DNA of 64,000 bases from Planctomycetota bacterium (GTDB taxonomy: Bacteria; Planctomycetota; Planctomycetia; Pirellulales; Pirellulaceae): the NCBI GenBank assembly GCA_963204915.1, contig CAUJHS010000031.1, positions 124,001 to 188,000 on the forward strand, given 5' to 3'. The position numbers were made by a program, and so were the translations under genes. The notes under the pieces were generated by a model that saw nothing but the letters and a program-made list of their open reading frames with translations, made no database searches and was not told where the DNA came from. This document shows positions 34,155-42,624 of the stretch, piece after piece (the first letter of the stretch is position 1; each line of letters starts with the position of its first letter).

Positions 34155-35201
34155 TTACAGCATAGGCTTGAGCGTCGTCAGCAAGGCGTCGGTTTGCTCG
34201 TCAGCGCCCACGGTGATGCGCAAGCCATCGCCCCAACCCGGGTAATTCATGTACCGGACCAGGATGCGCTGCTCTTTCAGTTGCCGGTAGAGCGGCTCGG
34301 CGGCGTGACTGCGGTGTTGGCACCACACAAAGTTCGCTTGTGAGGGAACCACCTCAAACCCCAACGCTTGCAGTCCTGCACTGAGCCGGGCGCGCGTGGC
34401 CAGAATCTTGCCGCGGTTGTCCGCCAGCCAACGCTGGTCGTGAACGGCCGCCGTGGCGCCGGCGATGGAGAGCGCGTCGCAGTTGTACGAATCCTTGACC
34501 TTGTTCAACTGCTCGATCACCTGCGGTTGAGCCACGAGGAACCCAAACCGCAGTCCCGCCAAGGCGTACGACTTGCTCATGGTGCGCGAGACCATGATCT
34601 TCTCGCTTTCGCGCACCAGCGACAGGCAGTTCCACTCGGCGAAGTCGGCGTACGCTTCATCCACCAGGAGCGGACAAGGCAGCTGTTCGGCCAGGCGGAG
34701 CACCGCGTCGGGCGAGAGCATCGTGCCGCTGGGGCTGTTCGGGTTCGGCAGAAAGGCCAACTTCAAGCCGGGTCGCGGCGCGGCGAAAGCGTCGTCCAAA
34801 GTCCAGTCGGGCTGAAAATGCACCTCCTCGGCCGCGGCGCCTTGCAGTTGCGCCAGCGTGCGGTACAGCACGTAGCTAGGATACGGCAACCGAAGGAGTT
34901 GCCCCTGACCCACAAACGCCCGGGTCACAATGGTCAGGATATCGTCGCTGCCGTTGCCGCACAGAATCCAATCGGGCGGAACTCCCAACACGTCGGACGC
35001 CACGAGGCGAAACGAGGTCGCGTGGGGATCGGGATACTTCGCCAACCCCCGCTCCAGCGTTTCCTCAATCGCGCGGCGCACCGCCGGCGAAGGCGGATAA
35101 GGGTTCTCGTTGGTGTTCAGTTTGATAAACTTACCGCCTTGCGGTTGTTCGCCGGGCGTATACCCGGCCATCGCGGCGACTTCAGGGCGAACGAACGTCA
35201 T
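34155..35201 (-). CDS. hisC: Histidinol-phosphate aminotransferase
   Basis: The 348-residue PLP enzyme transfers an amino group between glutamate and imidazole acetol phosphate in histidine synthesis. Visible motifs are KLNTNENPYPPSP, LCGNGSDD, NPNSPSG, LVDEAYADF, the PLP lysine in SRTMSKSYALAGLRFG and a C-terminal RITVG. Length is normal. It has no his neighbours here. Its upstream side is the hairpin-rich region. Confidence 0.92.
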   Translation of the reverse strand: MTFVRPEVAAMAGYTPGEQPQGGKFIKLNTNENPYPPSPAVRRAIEETLERGLAKYPDPHATSFRLVASDVLGVPPDWILCGNGSDDILTIVTRAFVGQGQLLRLPYPSYVLYRTLAQLQGAAAEEVHFQPDWTLDDAFAAPRPGLKLAFLPNPNSPSGTMLSPDAVLRLAEQLPCPLLVDEAYADFAEWNCLSLVRESEKIMVSRTMSKSYALAGLRFGFLVAQPQVIEQLNKVKDSYNCDALSIAGATAAVHDQRWLADNRGKILATRARLSAGLQALGFEVVPSQANFVWCQHRSHAAEPLYRQLKEQRILVRYMNYPGWGDGLRITVGADEQTDALLTTLKPML

Positions 35202-35674
35202 AACGCTACAGAAAAATCAAGGGCGACGGCGAGCTGGGGCCAACTCGAACACCACTCTTGGTTGTACAAGACAACAAGAGCCCGCGAAAGGACCGGCGGC
35301 GCGAACTCCGCCGCGCCGCCGGTCACGTGCGAGGCCGGCGTCAAACGCCGGCGCGCTCACGGGGATGAAACAAAGAACGCCGGGTCGCAACAACAACCCG
35401 GCGCAAACAACAAGCGGCCGAAACCGCTTGCAGGTTATGGGATCGGCGGACCGCAGCCCGCCGTCAGGGCAAGGCTTCGCGCCGCCGGCGAACGCGGCGC
35501 GAAGTACGGCAAAAAACAACCAACAAAAATAATCTTCATCATGGCCCACAACGCAGGCCTGAGTTGCACCATCACGGTTCGCCCTGCGCGGCGCGATCCA
35601 GGCCGCGCAGGGCGCCACACCAAACCAAGCGTTCTTGTTCGATCACGGCGCCTGGGCGAGCGGCGCTTTGACGC
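35202..35674. other. Hairpin-rich intergenic region upstream of hisC
   Basis: At least eight GC-rich inverted repeats occur within 360 bases, joined by A/C-rich linkers on the plus strand. Positions are 35255-35280, 35291-35324 (13-bp arms), 35334-35352, 35378-35403, 35412-35429, 35444-35463, 35475-35504 (11-bp arms) and 35580-35614 (13-bp arms). Open frames on the minus strand are interrupted and unconvincing. A structured leader or non-coding RNA in the hisC direction, or a hairpin cluster of another nature, is possible. Confidence 0.6.
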
Positions 35675-36169
35675 CTATTCAGCGGCCAACGGCGAGCGAA
35701 TCGCGGCGACGAATCGGCCGCCGTTGTCGTACCAGCCGTCGGAAGTAAAGCGGCACCATTTCAAATCGAGCACCAGGCCCACCCAGCCCCCTTCGAGCGT
35801 CAGCGACGCAATCATCCGCCGGTACGGCACCGGTTCGCGATGATAAAAATCGAGCCCATGTTGCGAAAGATGCTTCCCCATAACTTGGATCGTTTCGTCC
35901 ACGCGCGGTCCGTCGTCAGCGACGGGCGTCAGATAGATGGGATGCGGATACGGATACCGTTGTTCGGTGCGGCGCTCCTGCACGCGCTGGCTGACGCTGC
36001 GTTGCGTGAGCGCGGCCAACACGCACGCGGCGATGGGATCCGGCTCCCGGACGCTCCTCGCACTACCGCTTTGTTGTTTCGCTCGCAAGGCCGGCGACGC
36101 CGACGGCAAGGTTTTACGTGGTCGGGGAAGCACCGCCAGCGCGGACGAATCCGCGTACGTTTCGATCAT
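35675..36169 (-). CDS. PilZ-like domain protein
   Basis: The ATG at 36169 gives 164 residues. The C-terminal ~100 residues read like a PilZ domain: RRTEQRYPYPHPIYLTPV (R-x3-R area), KHLSQHGLDFYHREPV (the D/N-x-S-x-x-G position reads LSQHG) and VGLVLDLKWCRFTSDGWYDNG. Cyclic-di-GMP binding may be weakened by the changed second motif. The N-terminal ~65 residues are low-complexity. Confidence 0.55.
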   Translation of the reverse strand: MIETYADSSALAVLPRPRKTLPSASPALRAKQQSGSARSVREPDPIAACVLAALTQRSVSQRVQERRTEQRYPYPHPIYLTPVADDGPRVDETIQVMGKHLSQHGLDFYHREPVPYRRMIASLTLEGGWVGLVLDLKWCRFTSDGWYDNGGRFVAAIRSPLAAE

Positions 36170-36465
36170 GAGATAGGCCCCGCGAGTTCGAACTCGCATG
36201 ATTCTTGAAGAACTCGACGCCCCCACGGCGCGAGCTAAAATCGACGGACGCCAAGCAAGCCGTGAAGAACCGAAGACCGCGAACGCGGGCGACTAGCAGA
36301 ACGGTTTGGCGTCACGCCACATCAGAACACTAGTGCACAATGGCAAGAAGTCAAAACTTGCGCCGCAATTTCAGAAACACCCGCCGCATGCGAGCGCCGC
36401 GCAAGAAGTCGTGCGGTCGGCTATGCTAAAGTAAGACACATTCGTGGAAGCCCCAACCAAACGAC

Positions 36466-36684
36466 ATGACCATGGATTCGTCTCGCTCTCCGGTCGATCC
36501 GGCGGAAGAGTTTGCGCGCGAGGCGGATTTGCCCGAGCCGGGGCTGCTGCGCGAATTGTGGGACTTTCTGCGCTCGAACAAGAAGTGGTGGCTGGCGCCG
36601 ATTCTGCTCATCCTGCTCTTGGCCAGTTTTCTCGCCATGATCAGCGGCAGCAGCGCCGCGCCGTTCATTTACACGCTGTTCTAA
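36466..36684 (+). CDS. Small membrane protein, DUF5989 family
   Basis: The 72-residue protein has the family pattern LLRELWDFLRSNKKWWLAPI, one membrane helix and the typical C-terminus APFIYTLF. Relatives often sit beside a SxtJ-type membrane protein and a carbamoyltransferase; neither is seen here. The function is unknown. Confidence 0.8.
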   Translation: MTMDSSRSPVDPAEEFAREADLPEPGLLRELWDFLRSNKKWWLAPILLILLLASFLAMISGSSAAPFIYTLF

Positions 36685-36725
36685 ACGACGCGCACGCGGC
36701 GCAGGTTACTTCACGGGCGAAGCCT

Positions 36726-37313
36726 TTAAGAGCGGGCCGCGTGGCCTTTCGCGCCGCAGGCGGAAAGTACGGCGCACGAGCCGCACGTGGCGCCGCAGCC
36801 GTTCTCGGCGTCGTCGGTTCCGCAGCCGGGACCGCAACCTTCCGTCAAAGTCTCGGCAAAGCGGCGGAATTGCACCTTGGCCTCATACGCTTCGGCCAGT
36901 TCCGCCGTGATCGCCTCGGCTGCGGCGGGCGGGTCGCCAAGGAAGTAAAAGTAGATCGATGCGCCGTCCAGCAAATGTTCGACTTCCATGAGCATCGCTG
37001 GAACCCCTCGCTCGGCCAGCAGTTGCGTGCAAGCCTCGAACGCCTCTTCCCGATGGCGCGCCAGGCGCTCTAACAGTAAATCATCTTCGACGGTCACGCG
37101 GCGCATCAGCGCGCCGTCGGCTTCGCGTTCTTCGGCCGCTTCGGCCAGCACTTCGCCAACTTCCAACCCGCGCACGGTGCGGCACACCACGCGAGCGCCG
37201 CGACGATAACTTGCCGCGTCGACGGGCGCAAACCGGCCCACGTGCCCCAGCACTCCCACACGCACTAAATACTGCCGAGATGCAATCACAGGCGACCCCA
37301 CGACCAAAGCCAT
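36726..37313 (-). CDS. PSP1-domain (RicT/YaaT-like) protein with Cys-rich tail
   Basis: The 195-residue protein has a conserved PSP1 region: VVCRTVRGLEVGEVL, LARHREEAFEACTQLLAERG, LMEVEHLLDGASIYFYFLG and AYEAKVQFRRF. The last ~40 residues contain eight Cys (CGPGCGTDDAENGCGATCGSC and then SACGAKGH), unlike YaaT of Bacillus. In Firmicutes YaaT/RicT forms an Fe-S complex affecting RNase Y; a metal-binding tail here would fit but is inferred. It converges with the DUF5989 gene. Confidence 0.75.
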   Translation of the reverse strand: MALVVGSPVIASRQYLVRVGVLGHVGRFAPVDAASYRRGARVVCRTVRGLEVGEVLAEAAEEREADGALMRRVTVEDDLLLERLARHREEAFEACTQLLAERGVPAMLMEVEHLLDGASIYFYFLGDPPAAAEAITAELAEAYEAKVQFRRFAETLTEGCGPGCGTDDAENGCGATCGSCAVLSACGAKGHAARS

Positions 37314-37421
37314 ACCGATTCCCCGCTGGTTTCAGCATAAGGCGCACCCTCGCCCACGCAAAGGGCCGTTGGGGAAGGCGCCGCCTGGCGACAGGTGGTT
37401 TTTCGCAGGGGGGTGCTTCAT

Positions 37422-37988
37422 TTACGGGTTTGCACGTTGGAGAACATAGAAAACATACTGGCCGTCGGCGGGAGGCGTGAACTTCGCAGGACGTTCTTTC
37501 GCGTCGGCTGCGGCGGCTTTAGCGGCGTCATTGGCGCCGTCGCACGCAAGCCAGTTGACCAGCGCGAGCTTCAGCGAATCTCCCTTCAACTCGTAAATGC
37601 CTTTGAGCACCATCCCCTCGGGCGTCGTCAAGTCGATTTGTGCTGGGCCTTCTTCCGGCGATGTGATTTTCACGCGATAGCTCGCCGGTTCGTATCGGAT
37701 GGCGAAAATGAATCCTGCTGCGGGATTGATCTTGGGCAGCACCACCGGCTCTTGCGTGGTTTTCAATTGATCGCCCGCGAACGTGAACGAGGTTTCGCCC
37801 CACAACGGTTGACCGTCATGCCCGGTTTGGCCCTCGGCCGTGATGGTCGTACCATGACCGCTGGTCGAAACGACGCGCCACACACCCTTGAGTTGAGTCA
37901 AATCATCGGTTGGTTTCGACTCATCCGCGGCCAGGTTTCGCGAAGCGAAGAGAAGCAGCACGGCAGCGAACATTGGGGCGGCGCGCAT
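37422..37988 (-). CDS. Exported TIGR03067-like planctomycete protein
   Basis: The start at 37988 gives signal peptide MRAAPMFAAVLLLFASRNLA. The 188-residue protein has LTQLKGVWRVVSTSGHG, FTFAGDQLKT, IDLTTPEGMVLKGIYELKGDSLKLAL, a lipocalin-like small beta domain of the TIGR03067 type. Usual length. Its function is unknown; the expected C-terminal motif region is interrupted by an Ala/Lys-rich insert. Confidence 0.75.
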   Translation of the reverse strand: MRAAPMFAAVLLLFASRNLAADESKPTDDLTQLKGVWRVVSTSGHGTTITAEGQTGHDGQPLWGETSFTFAGDQLKTTQEPVVLPKINPAAGFIFAIRYEPASYRVKITSPEEGPAQIDLTTPEGMVLKGIYELKGDSLKLALVNWLACDGANDAAKAAAADAKERPAKFTPPADGQYVFYVLQRANP

Positions 37989-38515
37989 GGGCAAAGCCTT
38001 TGACCAAACGGGGTTGGGGATCCACGAAATGCTCAACTGCGGACGGGGTCGTTGGCCGCCCAGATCTGCGCAGTTGGCGACAATCGCAAAACAACGGTCA
38101 ACTCGAACGAGCTGCGAAGACGTCCATCATTATGGGGGCGAACGCCGGGAAGGAGCAATCGGCCGTGGGCAAGAATACGTTCATGCCGGACGTCGGACAA
38201 TTCGACGGTCGTGGACGCCGCGGAGCCAACCGCCACATGCACGCGGGCGGTTCTCGCTGAGGAACCTTGGGCTTGCGCCCTGGGGGCTGATCTCCAAAAC
38301 TTAGTCTTGATGAAACACTCGTTCGACGCGCCACTTGATTGGCGCTGCCGCCGGAATGGTGATTATCGCTTCCCCGCCAGAATACGCGCCGAATGGCGCG
38401 GTCACACCACGCAAAATTATCTTCCCATGCCGGCGGGGTGTTGCCTGATGTGCGTGGGGGCGGTAGATGTTACGCTTAGGAACGACGCTCGCGCTCGAAC
38501 TTCCAGGCGACTTCC
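37989..38515. other. Intergenic region without recognisable features
   Basis: About 530 bp separate the TIGR03067-like gene and the small zinc-ribbon gene. Overlapping open frames on both strands show no conserved content. I see no repeat or terminator I would support. Confidence 0.45.
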
Positions 38516-38743
38516 ATGCCACGCAATCGACGTATTCTGGGCGAATGTCCGCGCTGCGGCCAAGACAACTACACGTGCAGCTACAATCACTTCCAAACCG
38601 AAGGGCTGCGGATCGACTCGTGGGAGCATAAGTGCCCCGATTGCGGCTACCGCGAGACGCAGGCGTTTCGCTCCGACGCCGATGATCTGGCCGACGGCTT
38701 CGACCCTGAGATTTGCCCCTTCTGCGAGCGCTCGGCCACGTAA
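38516..38743 (+). CDS. Small zinc-ribbon protein
   Basis: The 75-residue protein has three C-x2-C knuckles, CPRCGQDN, CPDCGYR and CPFCERS, so one zinc ribbon plus an extra pair. A conserved DADDLADGFDPE stretch lies between. It could be a nucleic-acid or protein adaptor. No neighbour indicates its role. Confidence 0.65.
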   Translation: MPRNRRILGECPRCGQDNYTCSYNHFQTEGLRIDSWEHKCPDCGYRETQAFRSDADDLADGFDPEICPFCERSAT

Positions 38744-38889
38744 AGCATATCGCTCGTTACGAACTATCTGAAAACGTTCTTGAATCGAAACAAATTCGTT
38801 CGCTACGAACGCATTTCTTTACGAATGATTCGTCGTTTGGCTGCGGCGCCAGTCGCCGCGCCGCAGCCGCATGGTTTGCCAGCGGGCGA

Positions 38890-39852
38890 TTACAGCTCGA
38901 GTTCCAAACCCGCGAAGCCGCCGTAGTAGAACACGTCGTCGTCGTTGTCGATCGCGTACGTACCCGCACGGAAGTCGTTGACTTGCGTTTGCTCGGGCGC
39001 CAGAGCCACGCCGTTCACCCACATGAACTGGGCGCCGCCGCGCAGCGAGAGATAATCCGTCAAGCGCAGCGCTCCGGTGAAGACCAGGTCGCCCACGAAG
39101 GCGGCTTCATCGTCCGAGAGCGTTTGCACCGGATACTCCAAACCGTTGTCGCGCACGAACATGGTTTGGCTCACATGGTTGCCAAACACGCCGGCGCGGC
39201 CCGTCATGTCCAAGCGAAAGTTATCTGTGCCGATCAAGAGCGTTTCGGCGCCCAGTTGAAAGCCGTACAGGTAATTCGTGGAGCGCGTTTGGCTTTCCTC
39301 GATCGACGGATCTTGCGGCACAAAGTTTCGAGATTGAATACGAAAGTACTCGTCGAGTTCGAGCATGCGGTAGCCGGCGAATACCGTCACGGACTCGCCC
39401 CATTCGCGGCGAAGATTCGCTTCCAGGCTGTGCAGGTCGGAACCGTAGGTGGTTTCGAATTCGACAATGTCGCCGAACGTCAGGCCGTTAAAGTTTTCCA
39501 AAAACGTTTGGCCGGGAGCGGCCGTTTGAATGTAGGAATCATTCCAGTTGTCCAGCCCGAAGTAGCGCACATCCAGGCCCCAACCGCTGTCGAACGTGCG
39601 CACCAACTGCAACATGGGGCCAATGTCGGCGCCCAAATCGATTTGCGAGGTGTTGAACACCGGCGTGCCGGTGGCGGTGTCTAAAATCACCGTGGCGAAG
39701 TTCGAGTCCGAACGTCCCATGATGAGCGCGTCGGCCGAAAAGCGCCACGCGGGCGTGTAATATCCAACGGAGCCGTCCTGACCGGCGGCTGTTGTTACAA
39801 TCGTCGCCACCGCTAAAGTCGTAGCCAGAAGGCTACTCAACATCCGTGTCAT
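38890..39852 (-). CDS. Outer-membrane beta-barrel-like protein
   Basis: The ATG at 39852 has a GGAGAC ribosome site and starts a signal peptide ending TTAAGQDG. The 320-residue mature part alternates amphipathic strands with short turns (WGLDVRYFGLDNWNDSYIQT, ESVTVFAGYRMLELDEYFRI, YGFQLGAETLLIG) and ends VFYYGGFAGLELEL, a C-terminal beta-strand. This resembles the barrel-type proteins common in planctomycetes. The transported molecule is unknown. Confidence 0.7.
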   Translation of the reverse strand: MTRMLSSLLATTLAVATIVTTAAGQDGSVGYYTPAWRFSADALIMGRSDSNFATVILDTATGTPVFNTSQIDLGADIGPMLQLVRTFDSGWGLDVRYFGLDNWNDSYIQTAAPGQTFLENFNGLTFGDIVEFETTYGSDLHSLEANLRREWGESVTVFAGYRMLELDEYFRIQSRNFVPQDPSIEESQTRSTNYLYGFQLGAETLLIGTDNFRLDMTGRAGVFGNHVSQTMFVRDNGLEYPVQTLSDDEAAFVGDLVFTGALRLTDYLSLRGGAQFMWVNGVALAPEQTQVNDFRAGTYAIDNDDDVFYYGGFAGLELEL

Positions 39853-40451
39853 AGGTTGTCTCCGTGCATAACGTCGCGCCGCGCGGCAGGAGGTTGGAAT
39901 TGAGGTCGGGGGATAGCAAACAGTCGGGCCGTCCTGGATCGCCATTCCGTGGTTCGATCACGCCGGAGGCCTGACTCCTTAGATCGGGCGTCCTTGGCGC
40001 AAACGTCATTCGTGGCGCATCCGGCGCTAAAAGCGACATCTTGCGAGCAAACAAAATGATCGGCGCGTTCGGCGCCACCGTTACCTTCGGAATAGCACCT
40101 TCCCCGACACAAGGGGCGGAGCGATTCTCTTGCCGCGCTGGACGGCATCCGCAAGGTCAGCGAAAATCAGCGCAAGCGGGTCTTGCGCATGTTCCTGGTT
40201 AACGCGTCTCCTCTTTGTTTTTCCGCAACCAATCAACGGCGCTCCCATCCCCTGACTTCCAACTTCCAACTTCCAACTCCTAACGTTTGACATCCGACTT
40301 GTCGCGCTTCGTTAAGACTTCGTATTGGGGATCCGCCGCCGGACGCTGCCCACAGTTTCCCAGCGAGAACCGCGCGGTAGCACTTGGCGGGCGATGTCGC
40401 GATCCCGATGCTTCCTGTTGACCACGCATTTGCCGCAGAGGGAACGATCCC
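39853..40451. other. Intergenic region with a short 7-base tandem repeat
   Basis: The 600-bp region is without a supported gene. At about 40255-40277 the heptamer CTTCCAA is repeated three times. Confidence 0.45.
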
Positions 40452-40991
40452 ATGATGAACCTGTCGCCGTGGCGCTGCTGGGAGATCGTTTCGCCGCTCT
40501 CGGCCGAGGCCTTGATCCACGACCTGGCGAAAGCTCCGCCGTGCGGCGCCGGTTGGAATGTCGTACGACGGGACCTTTACTTCTGCGGCGCCGTCGATGT
40601 GTTCCGCAAGACTTTCCGCCTGCATCGAAACATTCGCGCCAAGTATCGCGCGGTGTTTCCTGTGCTCACCGGCGCCGTCGAAATGTCCAATGGCAAGACG
40701 GTCCTTCGCGCGGCGATTCGTCCTGCGTTGTTCTTTTGGTTTGCGTTGGCCATTCCCACATTTCTGGGAAGTATCGCTCTTCTCGGTCTTGTGTTGTGGC
40801 TGGCCGGCGCTTTGCGTGAAGGACAGCTCGCGCCATTTCTGATCAATGGATTGCTCGGCATAGCCGCCACGGGCTGGTTGTGGGGCTCCGTGTTGTTGGT
40901 TCACTACGTTTCGTTACAGGAATATCGCCGGCGTTTCGAAAACGTCGTGCAGGCGATCGAGAGTCGCCACGCCGCCGAGCGGCGCGCGTGA
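40452..40991 (+). CDS. Two-helix membrane protein of unknown function
   Basis: The 179-residue protein has GAGGGAA upstream of its ATG. A polar N-terminal third with DVFRKTFRLHRNIRAKYRAV precedes two membrane helices (FFWFALAIPTFLGSIALLGL and INGLLGIAATGWLWGSVLL). It ends in a short charged helix. No family is recognised. Confidence 0.6.
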   Translation: MMNLSPWRCWEIVSPLSAEALIHDLAKAPPCGAGWNVVRRDLYFCGAVDVFRKTFRLHRNIRAKYRAVFPVLTGAVEMSNGKTVLRAAIRPALFFWFALAIPTFLGSIALLGLVLWLAGALREGQLAPFLINGLLGIAATGWLWGSVLLVHYVSLQEYRRRFENVVQAIESRHAAERRA

Positions 40992-41079
40992 ACGGCGCAA
41001 GAGCGTGAGCAACCGGGGGCGAGGTCTGGCGCCCGGATGGGTTGCAGGATGAGGAATCGTCGCGGCTGCCTTGAGGCGT

Positions 41080-42621
41080 TCAGGCCGATTGCTCGTCGTA
41101 GCACTCATCGGCTTCGGCGATTAATTGAGCCAGTTCTTGCGGATTGAGCGGTTTGGTCAAGTGGCGGTGAAAGCCCGCGCGGCGCGAGCGCTCCCGGTCC
41201 AGCACGTCGCCGTAACCCGTAAGCGCGATAAACTGGCACGAAGCCAACGGCGGATACGACCGCAGCGACTGGACCACTTCGTAACCATTCAATCCTGGCA
41301 AGCCGATGTCGCACACCACGCTTTGCGGCAAGTGTTGCTGGGCCGCCGCCACGCCGGCAGGGCCGTCGTGCGCCACCACCACGTGATGTCCCTGGCTTTC
41401 CAGATAGATGGTAAGCAGTTCGGCGGAGTCGAGGTTGTCTTCGATAATCAGCACGCGCCGCGGTCGGAATTGGCGTCCATCCAAGTCCTGCGACGGGCTC
41501 AGCGGCGCCGGGGGGGCGCTCGTGAGGCATGGCAAACAAATCACCACTTCGGTCCCTTGACCTTCGCCCTCGCTGAAAATCTCGGCTGTGCCTCCATGCA
41601 GTTCGGCCAGGGAGCGCACCACCGTCAGACCGATGCCCAGCCCGCCTTGGCTGCGGTCCAGCGTACGTTCGGACTGCGCGAACAAATCAAACACTTTGCC
41701 CAGCACCTGCGGCGCCACGCCGATGCCGTTGTCTTTGACGCGAATGCAAGCCATGTCCCCTTCGCGCACTGCAGAGAGGACGATCCGTCCGCCCGGCGGG
41801 GTGAACTTGATTGCATTGTTCAACACGTTGCCCAGCATTTGCTCAAGCCGGGTCAGGTCGGCCTCAACCAGCAGCGGCTCCTTGGGAGTGATCACTTCCA
41901 GGTCGTGCGATTTTTCCGACGCGGCCCGGCTCACGCACTCCGCCGATTGCGGCAAAAGCTCGGTCAGGTTAACCGTGCGCATTTGCAAGTCGATTTTGCC
42001 GCGCGTGATGCGCGACACATCCAGCAGATCATCCACCAGACGCGTCAGATGGACGACTTGCCGCTCCATCAGCATTCGGGCATGCGTGGCGACGTCTTCC
42101 GTGGGGCGAATGCGCAGCAATTCCAAACCAGTGCGGACGGTCGCCAGCGGGTTGCGCAATTCATGCGCCAGCATGGCCAGGAATTCGTCTTTACGACGCT
42201 CCGACTCCTCGCGCTGCCGCAACAAGTCGCGCACCTGGTACTGCCGGCGCCTGGCTCGCAAGGCCGTGCGCACGGTGGTGGCTAGCGTGTCAAGCGACAC
42301 GGGACGGTGCAGCAGCGCCACGTTGCCTAACTCCTCCGCCACTTCGGCCAACGTGGCCTGAGCGGCTTCGGTGTTGGCCACGACGATCAGCGGCAAGTCC
42401 GACCAGGGCGGCTGATGGTGCAACACGCGGTGCAAGTTCGCAACCGAGTCGGCAGTTAACAACTCGGCGGCGATGATTAAGGCTCCGGCGTCGCTGCGCA
42501 CCGCGGCGTAAAACTCGTCCCAGGTCGAGTACGCTTCGCAATGGAAACCCAACTCGCCGAGAAAGCCGCAAGTCAACGGGCCGTCGCGGCCCAGCGCCCA
42601 AATGATAACGGCGTCTTCCAT
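41080..42621 (-). CDS. Hybrid histidine kinase with N-terminal pseudo-receiver
   Basis: It has 513 residues. Residues 1-115 look like a receiver fold without the phosphorylatable Asp. A coiled linker leads to HisKA with LAHELRNPLATVRTGLELL (His near 155). HATPase_c follows with N-box GNVLNNAIKFTPPGG, DNGIGV and GLGIGLTVV. A C-terminal receiver has VLIIEDN, VVCDIGLPG and LTKPLNP. It lacks membrane segments. It starts three bases after the stop of the KaiC-like gene, so both form an operon and probably one signalling pathway. Confidence 0.9.
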   Translation of the reverse strand: MEDAVIIWALGRDGPLTCGFLGELGFHCEAYSTWDEFYAAVRSDAGALIIAAELLTADSVANLHRVLHHQPPWSDLPLIVVANTEAAQATLAEVAEELGNVALLHRPVSLDTLATTVRTALRARRRQYQVRDLLRQREESERRKDEFLAMLAHELRNPLATVRTGLELLRIRPTEDVATHARMLMERQVVHLTRLVDDLLDVSRITRGKIDLQMRTVNLTELLPQSAECVSRAASEKSHDLEVITPKEPLLVEADLTRLEQMLGNVLNNAIKFTPPGGRIVLSAVREGDMACIRVKDNGIGVAPQVLGKVFDLFAQSERTLDRSQGGLGIGLTVVRSLAELHGGTAEIFSEGEGQGTEVVICLPCLTSAPPAPLSPSQDLDGRQFRPRRVLIIEDNLDSAELLTIYLESQGHHVVVAHDGPAGVAAAQQHLPQSVVCDIGLPGLNGYEVVQSLRSYPPLASCQFIALTGYGDVLDRERSRRAGFHRHLTKPLNPQELAQLIAEADECYDEQSA

Positions 42622-42624
42622 AAC

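Noticed and set aside
35217-35618. Minus-strand gene of 133 codons in the hairpin region
   Set aside because: The frame runs through eight palindromes and has no conserved content or ribosome site.
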